Below, in pieces: positions 18,002 through 25,900 of a DNA stretch of 64,000 nucleotides (positions are counted from its first letter, which is position 1; every line of letters begins with the position of its first letter). Origin of the DNA: CAYXZP01 sp964469485 (GTDB lineage Bacteria > Desulfobacterota > Binatia > UBA1149 > CAYXZP01). Under the pieces are notes generated by a model. It ran no database searches. It worked only from the letters and a program-made list of their open reading frames with translations, and was not told where the DNA came from. Position numbers and translations under genes: made by a program. The stretch is from the NCBI GenBank assembly GCA_964469485.1, contig CAYXZP010000002.1, forward strand, positions 1 through 64,000. Direction: 5' to 3'.

Positions 18002-18030
18002 TTGTAGCAAGCGGCCGGCGGAAATACGAT
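18002..18030 (+). promoter_or_regulatory. Candidate promoter giving a leaderless mRNA
   Basis: TTGTAG (18002-18007), a 17-nt spacer and TACGAT (18025-18030). The ATG at 18040 is 9 nt after the -10 hexamer. No Shine-Dalgarno sequence is present. The -35 matches the consensus at only three positions. Confidence 0.4.
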
Positions 18031-18039
18031 ACTGGCCCC

Positions 18040-18966
18040 ATGACGGAGCCAGGCTCTGCCGGTTCGCCGCTACGCACGCTGTTCGAGTGGACCGTTTTCC
18101 CGGTCATAGCCGGTGGCGGGACGCTGCTTGCCATCGAGGCCATCAAGGCCGGCCGCGGACCGCTGGCGGTCTACGTCGTCGTACAGGGCGTGGCCGTGAT
18201 AAGCGTGGCCGTTCTCGAGCGCTTCATTCCGTACTCCCGCAAGTGGCTCGAGCACCACGGCGACATACCGGCCGACGCCGGTCATTCCGTGGTATCGGCG
18301 GTCCTGTTCCCCGAGCTGCTCAAGCCTTTCATCTACGCTGCTGGCATTGCCACCGCTGCGTGGCTGGCCGCCCGTCTAGGCACAGGGGTCTGGCCGCAGT
18401 CCTGGCCGCTCTCAGCCCAGCTCGCGCTGGCCTTGGTGGCCGGCGAGTTCGGCCAGTACTGGGTGCACCGCCTCGAACACGAGCAAGCATGGCTGTGGCG
18501 CTTCCACGCAACTCACCACAGCGCGCCGCGGCTTTACTGGCTCAACGCTGGCCGCTTTCACCCGGTCGATTACCTGTTGTTGTTCGTGGCCTGGTACTGG
18601 GTGCTGATAGCGCTGGGCGCAGGCATAGAGGTGATCGCGCTATTTTCCTGGTTCACGGCCATCCATGGCATCTTCCAGCACTGTAACCTGCCTATAAAGC
18701 TGGGGCCGCTCAATTGGGTCTTTTCCATGACCGAACTGCACCGCTGGCATCACTCGCGTACGGTCGAGGAATCCAACGCCAACTACGGCGCAACCATTAT
18801 CGTGTGGGACATCGTCTTCGGCACGCGCTACCTGCCGCGCGACCGTAAACCGCCCGAAGAGATAGGCATTGCCGACCTTCCTGACTTCCCCGGGGGCTAC
18901 TTCGCCCAGCTGTTGTCGCCCTTCCGCTGGGCGCGCGTTGTGCGCGAGTCGCGCGGCCCGGCCTAG
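18040..18966 (+). CDS. Fatty acid hydroxylase / sterol desaturase family membrane protein
   Basis: A 308-aa integral membrane di-iron oxygenase homologue. The His clusters of the family are present: 'HRLEHEQAWLWRFHATHHS' in the middle, 'HGIFQHCN', and 'HRWHHSR' near the C-terminus. Four or more hydrophobic segments surround them. Such enzymes use O2 and reductant to hydroxylate or desaturate a lipid or sterol-like substrate on the cytoplasmic face. I chose the ATG at 18040 because upstream codons lack a signal or membrane character. Its TAG stop overlaps the TAG stop of the convergent methyltransferase-like gene within a single CTAG. Confidence 0.9.
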   Translation: MTEPGSAGSPLRTLFEWTVFPVIAGGGTLLAIEAIKAGRGPLAVYVVVQGVAVISVAVLERFIPYSRKWLEHHGDIPADAGHSVVSAVLFPELLKPFIYAAGIATAAWLAARLGTGVWPQSWPLSAQLALALVAGEFGQYWVHRLEHEQAWLWRFHATHHSAPRLYWLNAGRFHPVDYLLLFVAWYWVLIALGAGIEVIALFSWFTAIHGIFQHCNLPIKLGPLNWVFSMTELHRWHHSRTVEESNANYGATIIVWDIVFGTRYLPRDRKPPEEIGIADLPDFPGGYFAQLLSPFRWARVVRESRGPA

Positions 18967-19496
18967 GCCGCCCGCCGGTGCCAGGGGTGCGCGCGCGGGA
19001 GCCAGCGCGGCACGTTCTGCTTGTAGGCCAGGTAGTCGCGCCCGAAGCGGCGCATCAGGCCCGGTTCTTCGAGCAGCGGGATATAGACGGCGTTCATGGC
19101 GACGAACAGGCCCAGCCAGACGAACAGGGCGGCTGAACCGAACAGTACCGCCTCGCCTGTCAGTACCGCGAACACGCCCGAGATCATCGGGTTGCGTACC
19201 CGGCGGTAGGGGCCGCGTATGACGAGTTTGGTGGCCGGGTCCCAGGGCGCAAGTGTTCCGTGCCCCGTGGCGCGCATCAGCGATATGGTGCGGGCCATGA
19301 GTTGGACGCCGTAGCCGAGCAGCCCGAGGCCTAGGAACAGGGGTGCGAGCGCGGCCGCGCCCGGCAGCGTCCAGCCCGGGGTCGAGTCGAAGGAGCGCAG
19401 TAGTAGCGCGGGAACGGCAACGGTGACGGTGCCGGGCAGGATAAGGACCGCGAGCAGGGCGCGCCAGACCGGCGGCGAGGGGGCTCGGTCGGCCAT
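18963..19496 (-). CDS. Isoprenylcysteine carboxyl-methyltransferase-like membrane protein
   Basis: A 177-aa protein with four or five membrane helices. The C-terminal half has the ICMT/phospholipid-methyltransferase pattern 'GPYRRVRNPMISGVFAVLTG', followed by 'LLEEPGLMRRFGRDYLAYKQNVPRW' spread over residues about 140-168; these bind S-adenosylmethionine and position the substrate. In bacteria such proteins methylate lipids or small molecules; the acceptor here is unknown. The ATG at 19496 lies 7 bp after the GH84 gene stop, so the two are probably co-transcribed. The frame continues upstream but has the wrong composition there. Confidence 0.85.
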   Translation of the reverse strand: MADRAPSPPVWRALLAVLILPGTVTVAVPALLLRSFDSTPGWTLPGAAALAPLFLGLGLLGYGVQLMARTISLMRATGHGTLAPWDPATKLVIRGPYRRVRNPMISGVFAVLTGEAVLFGSAALFVWLGLFVAMNAVYIPLLEEPGLMRRFGRDYLAYKQNVPRWLPRAHPWHRRAA

Positions 19497-19503
19497 GGGG
19501 TGA

Positions 19504-20544
19504 TTATAATGGTCGGGTGCCGCTCGTGGCCAACCAGTCGGCGACCTCGCGGGCCGTTTCGTCCGGCAGGCCGGCGTAGGCGGCCGCCAGACGCTCCCTG
19601 GCGCCGGCGTCCATCGCGCAGCGGCCCCGTTCCTGGAAGGACCTGGCGTCCTCGGCCAGGCGTTCGGCCAACCCCGCCGAGCACAAGCGGGCCAGGGCCG
19701 CGCGAAAGGAAACTTGCGGGTCATAGGCCCGGCCCTGGCGGTAGCGGTCGGCCAGCGTTGCCAGCGGGATACGCGATAGTCGAGCTTGCAGCATCGGGTT
19801 AACCGCGTGGCCGGCCACGAGGTCGGCGAGGCCGGCGTCCGCTTTGCCGAAGCCGCGCAGGTGTAGGAAGTCTGCGCGCGCTACGTCGTTGACGGGGTAA
19901 TTGTCCCAGAGAAAGGGACGCCGCCCGATGCGACCGGCGACCTCGCGCAGGTGCCCGGGGGGATAGTCGGCCGACATGACCGACTGCCCTGTCCAAAAGA
20001 TGTCCGTGTCGGGGTCGAGCAGCCGGCCGAGTTCCTCGAGGTAGCCGTCGGGCCGGCGGCCGAAGACCTCATCGAGCAGCGGGTCGTCGCTGTAGTAGGT
20101 CGGGCAGACCAGCAGGCGCGCTGGTGCCGCGGCCTCGGCAAGGCGAGCTACGATCTCGACCTGTTTGTCGACCAGGTCCTCCACGTCGCCCCGCATGTCG
20201 TCGAAGAGTATCGCCAGCAGGTCGAGGCCCATGTCGCGCAGTCTCCCGGCCTTGGCTGCGAGCGCGGGACCGACCAGGCTGATGTCTTCCTGCCAGGCCC
20301 CGGCGGGGCTCAGCCCCATCCCCCAGGCCAGTCCCGCGTCGCGGTAGCTCTGGGCTGTCCGTAGCAATTGCCGAAGCTCGTTGCCGGTCCAGTCCGAGCG
20401 CCAGTCATCTCGCAGGAAGGGGTCGTTCTTGGGGGCGTAGATGTAGAACCGGTAGCCCTGTTCGGCCAAGAATGGCGCCAGGCTACGGCGGGCTTCCCAG
20501 CGCCAGGGAGGTCCGTAAAACCCCTCTATCAATCCGTAGTTCAA
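19504..20544 (-). CDS. GH84-family beta-N-acetylglucosaminidase (O-GlcNAcase-like) catalytic domain
   Basis: A 346-aa protein that is almost only a GH84 barrel. The start 'YGLIEGFYGPPWRWEARRS' and 'YIYAPKNDPFLRDDW' are hallmark family motifs, and the catalytic Asp pair is in 'ILFDDMRGD' (D115/D116). 'DIFWTGQSVMS' and 'RRPFLWDNYPVND' complete the substrate pocket. GH84 enzymes hydrolyse terminal beta-linked GlcNAc with help from the substrate acetamido group. There is no signal peptide, so the protein is predicted to be cytoplasmic, unlike the secreted clostridial NagJ-type enzymes. The start is a TTG with GGAG 9 nt upstream. Confidence 0.9.
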   Translation of the reverse strand: MNYGLIEGFYGPPWRWEARRSLAPFLAEQGYRFYIYAPKNDPFLRDDWRSDWTGNELRQLLRTAQSYRDAGLAWGMGLSPAGAWQEDISLVGPALAAKAGRLRDMGLDLLAILFDDMRGDVEDLVDKQVEIVARLAEAAAPARLLVCPTYYSDDPLLDEVFGRRPDGYLEELGRLLDPDTDIFWTGQSVMSADYPPGHLREVAGRIGRRPFLWDNYPVNDVARADFLHLRGFGKADAGLADLVAGHAVNPMLQARLSRIPLATLADRYRQGRAYDPQVSFRAALARLCSAGLAERLAEDARSFQERGRCAMDAGARERLAAAYAGLPDETAREVADWLATSGTRPL

Positions 20545-20648
20545 AGGTGACGCTCCGCTGCTATCCTAGGCTTGCTGTCCTCGGCCGGCTACTGGACCAA
20601 GGTCCGAGTTGTACAGCCGGTGCCTGCAAGGTTAGCCTCGAAACTGAC
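20545..20648 (+). promoter_or_regulatory. Divergent intergenic region with weak promoter signals
   Basis: This 104-bp gap contains TTCAAA (20540-20545, partly in the GH84 start), a 16-nt spacer and TATCCT (20562-20567), overlapping TAGGCT (20567-20572). A small hairpin GGACC-aa-GGTCC lies near 20597-20608. No known riboswitch pattern fits. It probably drives the secreted protein gene at 20649. Confidence 0.25.
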
Positions 20649-22538
20649 ATGAAGGCCCTCACCACGCTGCTGCTCTTACTTGTCTGCCTGGGCTCGCCCG
20701 TGGCCGTCGCGGCCGGCTCGACCGACGTGGCCGCGGCCGATGATCTCTGCCTCTCCACCGACGACCCCTGTATCGTCAACGACACCTATACGGTCTTGGA
20801 CGGCAGTACCCTCGACTTCGGCAGCAGGCAGCTGCGCATCTCCAGCGGCGGTCAACTCGACATAGGCGCGGGCACGGTGACCATACTGTGCGGGGGCTTG
20901 CTCGTCGACAGTACCAATGGTGTGGCCATCAAGGCCAGCGGCGATGATTTCAGCGGCGGCGAGCTTACCGTGCGGGCCAGCCGCACCTGCGAAAACGACG
21001 ACACTCAGACCTGTCTCGAGCACGTCGAATGCACCGGCGACTGCACCGGCGGGGACGGCACCATATCCCTGGGGGCCAAGATCACGGGCAGCAACGAGGA
21101 GATGCCGGCCACAATCACGCTATATGCTGCCGGCGACATCACCATCGACAAGAAGATCACACTTGCCGGGACCACATCCGATTCGGACGGAGGCGAGCTC
21201 GACATCGAATCCTATCTCGGCTCCGTCACCATCAGCGCCGTCATCGACGTGACCTCGGGCGGGGATTCCACCGGCGGCGAGGTCACCATAACCGCCAGCG
21301 ACGATGTCACGGTTGGCAGTGAGATCGACGCGTCGGGGGGGGATTTCGGCGGCGGCGAGGTCACCATAACGGCGGATGATGATGTGAACATCAGCGCCGA
21401 CATCAACGTCAGTTCGAGCACCGGTGGAGGCGATGGGGGCAGCTTGACGGTGACCGCGGGCGGCGACATATCCATGAGTTCGTCGGGCTCCGGCAACATC
21501 GTTGTCCAGGCCAACGGCAATACATCGAGTGACAATTTTTCCGGAGACGGCGGCTGGCTTACCTTCACGGCAAGCGGCGACATGGCGATTGCGTCGACCG
21601 CTCGCTTGCGTACCAACGGTCCGGCGCCCGACGGGGGCGGGGGCATGGTCGAGCTCACGGCATCGGGCGACATCTCCGTGGCCGGAAGGGTCACTGCGCT
21701 CGGCAAAGGGAATAGCGGTTATGGCGGAGACGTCGACATCGCCGCGCAAGGGTCGATAAGCGTCTTGAGTACCGGCGAGATAGACGCCACGGGCAAGGGT
21801 AGTGCCGGGACCATCGGGCTGCTGGCAACGGGGGCCATAGATTTTGCCGGTGAGGCCGATGCGTCCTCGTCGAGCACCGGGTTGGGCGGCGCCATCAGTC
21901 TGACGGCCGGTACCAGCATAGAGCTTTCCGGCGACCTCCTCGTCGACGGCAGTCCCTCGGGAACCACCAATGGCACCACCGACCTGTCGGCCTGCGATGT
22001 CACGCTGGCTTCGGGTGCGTTGATCGATAACGAGGGCTCCTACGGCAAGAACAGTATAACCGCCGCCGATTCGATCACGGCAGCCTCGGGCTCGGAGGTG
22101 TTCGCAGACAGCAGCAGCGGCACGAACCTGTTCACATACGGTGCCCCCGGCAACACGCCTTCGCTGCTCGGCACCGTAAGCCCCGCCGCTTCGCTGGTGC
22201 TGAGCGACACTCTGATCAGCTGCAGCACCGAGGCGCCCGCCACCACCACAACCACCACAACGACCAGCGAGTCTACGACGACGACTATCAGTTCGGGCGG
22301 GGAGTGCGGGGATGTGACGGGCGATAGCCAAGTAATGGTCGGGGATGCACTCGCCATCCTCAAGGCGGCCGTCGGCATCACGGTAACCATAGTCTGTGAT
22401 GAAGACCAGGTGGGTTATTGCGGGGATGTGACCGGCGACTGCGATATAACGGTCTCCGATGCGCTGGCCATCCTCAAGACGGCGGTCGGCATCACGGTAA
22501 CCATGGACTGCACCGTGACCTGCCCCGCTGGCACCTAA
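20649..22538 (+). CDS. Secreted Gly/Asp-rich repeat protein with two C-terminal dockerin-like repeats
   Basis: A 629-aa exported protein; 'MKALTTLLLLLVCLGSPVAVAA' is a clear signal peptide, which fixes the start. Residues about 45-500 hold imperfect repeats of roughly 25-35 residues such as 'GGEVTITASDDVTVGSEIDA', the pattern of a parallel beta-helix in surface adhesins. A Thr/Ser-rich linker follows near 530. The end has two copies of 'CGDVTGD...V.DALAILK.AVGITVT', each with a 12-residue Ca-loop (D1, D5, D12) like dockerin type I and bounded by Cys. The next-but-one gene is a larger paralogue with the same N-terminal order. I infer a cell-surface protein held by its dockerin-like end. Confidence 0.87.
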   Translation: MKALTTLLLLLVCLGSPVAVAAGSTDVAAADDLCLSTDDPCIVNDTYTVLDGSTLDFGSRQLRISSGGQLDIGAGTVTILCGGLLVDSTNGVAIKASGDDFSGGELTVRASRTCENDDTQTCLEHVECTGDCTGGDGTISLGAKITGSNEEMPATITLYAAGDITIDKKITLAGTTSDSDGGELDIESYLGSVTISAVIDVTSGGDSTGGEVTITASDDVTVGSEIDASGGDFGGGEVTITADDDVNISADINVSSSTGGGDGGSLTVTAGGDISMSSSGSGNIVVQANGNTSSDNFSGDGGWLTFTASGDMAIASTARLRTNGPAPDGGGGMVELTASGDISVAGRVTALGKGNSGYGGDVDIAAQGSISVLSTGEIDATGKGSAGTIGLLATGAIDFAGEADASSSSTGLGGAISLTAGTSIELSGDLLVDGSPSGTTNGTTDLSACDVTLASGALIDNEGSYGKNSITAADSITAASGSEVFADSSSGTNLFTYGAPGNTPSLLGTVSPAASLVLSDTLISCSTEAPATTTTTTTTSESTTTTISSGGECGDVTGDSQVMVGDALAILKAAVGITVTIVCDEDQVGYCGDVTGDCDITVSDALAILKTAVGITVTMDCTVTCPAGT

Positions 22539-22541
22539 CGG

Positions 22542-22547
22542 TATAAT
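22542..22547 (+). promoter_or_regulatory. Perfect -10 hexamer next to a start codon
   Basis: TATAAT ends 9 nt before the ATG at 22557. No clear -35 is seen at 17 nt. If used, it would give a leaderless or nearly leaderless mRNA for the small membrane protein. Confidence 0.4.
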
Positions 22548-22556
22548 CGGTATCCG

Positions 22557-22847
22557 ATGTCACGGGCTTGGGGCTATATATTCGTGTTCGTGGTCATTGC
22601 CGTAGGGGCCGGGTCGCTGTTGTTGCCCATGCCCGAAACAGTGATCTCCCCGACACCCGCGGCCAAAAAGAGCACGCCCTCGGCCTCGCGCAAGGCTCCC
22701 CCCCTGTCTGCTTCCCGCGCCAAACCCGGCGTTTTGCCCAAGGCGTCGAAGGCGGCGAAACCGGCCACCCCCGCCTTGCCCAAGACCTTTCCGATGGACG
22801 ACACCACTCGCTCGCGCCAGCTGGTCAAGCCCAAACCCAAGGGCTGA
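22557..22847 (+). CDS. Small membrane-anchored Ala/Pro/Lys-rich protein, function unknown
   Basis: A 96-aa protein. Residues 4-24 ('AWGYIFVFVVIAVGAGSLLL') form one hydrophobic segment, either an uncleaved anchor or a signal. The rest is low-complexity and rich in Ala, Pro, Ser and Lys, ending 'LVKPKPKG', with a repeated 'SKAAKPA'-type pattern like a periplasm-spanning linker. There is no Cys. It sits between the two paralogous surface-protein genes on the same strand and has its own TATAAT. The composition could arise by chance in high-GC DNA, so I am only moderately sure it is a gene. Confidence 0.5.
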   Translation: MSRAWGYIFVFVVIAVGAGSLLLPMPETVISPTPAAKKSTPSASRKAPPLSASRAKPGVLPKASKAAKPATPALPKTFPMDDTTRSRQLVKPKPKG

Positions 22848-22849
22848 CA

Positions 22850-22866
22850 TCGGGGCTTGTCCCCGA
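22850..22866 (+). terminator. Possible hairpin after the small membrane protein gene
   Basis: TCGGGG (22850-22855), loop CTTGT, CCCCGA (22861-22866), starting 2 nt after the stop codon. The downstream sequence is C/T-mixed and not a T-run, so intrinsic termination is uncertain. Confidence 0.3.
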
Positions 22867-22946
22867 CCCCTCTCTCTAGCTAGGCTATAGGGATAGGCTG
22901 GCCCTGTTGCCCCCCGGCCACACGGGCCCTGTCCGCCCGCAGCCCT

Positions 22947-25900
22947 ATGGTAGAACACGTTCGCAGATCGCCGAGCCTGTTGCTCTCGGCGCTGATGTTG
23001 CTGGCCTGGGCGGCGCCCGCGGCGGCAGCCGAGGTCAGCTCAGCCGACGACATATGTGCGGCCAACGCCGACCCCTGCGTCATCGACTCCAACCTGACGG
23101 TTGCGAGCGGCTCGACCCTGGATTTCGGGGCCCGTGACGTCGAGATAACAGGGGCGGGGCGTCTGAGCCCCGACGGAGGTTTGGTCACTCTCCTGTGTGG
23201 GAACCTTTCGGCGACAGGCGGCAGCAAGAAGGTAGCGATCAAGCTCCTGGACGGAGCCTCTCTCACCATTAAGGCCCGGCGCAGCTGTTCGTTCGATGCT
23301 ACCGCCGCCTGTCTGACAGATGACGATTGTGCCGGCTGGACCGTGTGCAACGTCGGAACCGGAAGCATCGACCTCAACGCCAAGGTCGTGGGGCAGCAGG
23401 AATATCCCGGGAGTCTGAGAATGGACGCCGCGGACGACATCACGGTTGGCCAGACCATCAACCTTTCGGGCACCGAACCCGACTCGGACGGTGGCGACCT
23501 GGACCTCACGGCCAAGGCGGGGAACGTGACGGTCAGCGGCGACATAGACCTCACCTCGGGGGGTAACGGGATGGGGGGCGTCATCACCGTTAACGCGGGG
23601 GGCGATTTCGCGGTCTACGACGAGATCGATGCGCGCGGCGGGGACGGCGATGGCGGGTCGATCTACGTGACCGTCGGCGGGGATGTGTTGATAGACGCCG
23701 ATCTCAAGATGAACTCGCGCGCGGGGGCCGGCGACGGCGGCGACATCGACATCACTGCCGACGGCAACGTCGTCGTCGGTGCCGACGACAGCACCGCGGT
23801 GGTCATCGATGGCGACGGGATGGGCCCCACCGATTTTGGCGGCGGTTCGGGCAGCGACGTGGCCCTGCTCGCCGACGGCAACATCGTGGTCGGCAAGAGC
23901 GCGCTCATTCAAACAAACGGAGCCACTCCGGACGGGGATGGCGGCTATATCGATCTGACGGCCGGCGGCGACATCACTCTGGGCGGTACCATCGAGGCCC
24001 GCGCCCGGGGTAGCGAAGGGAGCGGGGGCGAGGTGTGGATGGATGCCGGTGGCGATATCACGATCGAGAGCACCGGCGAGCTTACGACCACAGCCAAGGA
24101 CGACGGAGGCGATATCTGGCTGGAATCAGATGGCGCTCTCGTGCTCGCCGGCGCGGCCACATCCACAGGCGGAAGCGATAGCATGGGCGGCGACATGATG
24201 CTCGACGCCGGCACCGATGCGTCCATAAGCGGGACACTCAAGACCAATGTGGGCGGCAGTATATCTATCGACGTTGGTACCGATGTCTCCATAAGCGGTT
24301 CGCTCGCGAGCAAGAGTTCCGAGCCCGGCGACATCGAGGTCTCGGCCTGCCGGGTCTCCCTGTCGAGCGGCGCGAGCATCGAGGCCAAAGGCGGTGCCGC
24401 CACCAACTTGTTCACGATCGGCGAGAGCATGACGGTCGCAAGCGGAGCCACGGTCAAGGCCAACCAGAACTCGGGCGTGAACAGCATCGTCTATCGTGAC
24501 CAGTACAAGCCGCCTGTCATCGAAGGGAGCGTGACCCCGGCGGCCACCCTCACGGTCAACCCCAGCCTTGCCGGATGCCCGGTATGCGGGAACTCGGAGG
24601 TCGATTACGGCGAGACTTGCGACGATGGCGGTACTGTGGGCGGCGACGGGTGCGCTTCGACCTGCCAGCATGATGCATGCGTCGCCGCTACGTCCGGATA
24701 TCCGACCGTTCCTGTCTGTGATGATGGCGACCCCTGTACCAATGACTCTTGCGGCCGTAGCAGCGGGCAATGCTCCAATCTGATCGACTGCACGATAAGC
24801 GGGTGTTCGTCGCACAGCGACTGTATGGTCCCCACGACGACAACGACAACGACCACGACGACGACCACCACCACCACGGTTGACCCTGGGGGCACTACCA
24901 CCAGCACGACCTCCAGTTCGACGAGCAGTTCGTCGACCACTACAAGCACGACCACCACGACGACCACGACCAGCTCGACCAGCACGACCACCCTACCGCC
25001 CGCCGCGGACGACGAATGTCCGGGCGTGGCGATGGTCGAGTTCTTTGCTGCAAGCGGCGGGGCATGCACGGACGATGACGATTGCGGTCCGGGTAGCTGT
25101 CAGGGCGGGTATTGTCAGACCCAGACACGGCTCGACGCCGGCAGCACAGGCGTCCAGCACGGTGGCGACGTCAACGACCGGAGCACCTTGCATGTCGCCC
25201 TCGACTGCGCCGGGAACTTCCCTTGCGGCGTCTGCGACATAGACGGGATAGACGGCGGGACCGGCGCGAGTTGCCGTTGTGCGGCCGACAACCGCAAGGT
25301 CTGTGACCGTGCGCTCAAGAACGACTACAACGATTGCGGGAACTATAGCGACCGTGCCTGCAACTGCTATCTGGGACCGCCGTTGCCGCTGTCCGCGGGA
25401 AACACACCGGTTTGTGTCGTAAACCGTTTGGCCCGGGACATCTCGGGCACGGTCGATGTCGATCTTGGGCGGGCCGAGGTCGAACTGTCGCTACGGAGCC
25501 GGGTGTTTCTCGGCGCCTCGGTGATCCAGCCATGTGCGTACTGTTCGGGTGACCCGACGGCGGGCGACGGTCTTCGCCAGGGCCTTTGTGTGGGCGGCGA
25601 CAACGACGGGCAGAGTTGCGACGGCGGCGCCGACAACAGCAGCTTCCCTGCTCCCGGGGGAGGGTTCCACAGTCTTGATTGCATGCCGACCGCTGGAAAG
25701 AATGTATCGGGTGAGGGTCTGCGCATAGACCTCACGCACACGACCGGTTCCAGCGAGCTCGGTCACGGTCTCAACTGCGGCTTCCCCTTTATCGGCCACA
25801 CCTGCGCGTGCCGCACCTGCAGCTACGATACGAGCATACCGTGTTCGAGCACGGCCGATTGCAGCGCCGCGTATGCCGGCAGCTGCACCTCGCTCGGAAC

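Noticed and set aside
20560..20648. A cyclic-di-GMP (GEMM-type) riboswitch upstream of the secreted protein gene
   Set aside because: The leader has small stems and a 'GCAAGG' stretch, but it lacks the conserved GEMM core sequences and pairing.
21120..22331. Long open frame (403 codons) on the minus strand opposite the Gly/Asp-rich repeat gene
   Set aside because: It arises from the repetitive GC-rich codons of the real gene and shows no start signal or recognisable domain.
24831..24996. ACN repeat tract as a CRISPR or transposon-related repeat
   Set aside because: It is in frame within a secreted protein, encodes a Thr/Ser linker, and has no spacer structure or terminal inverted repeats.
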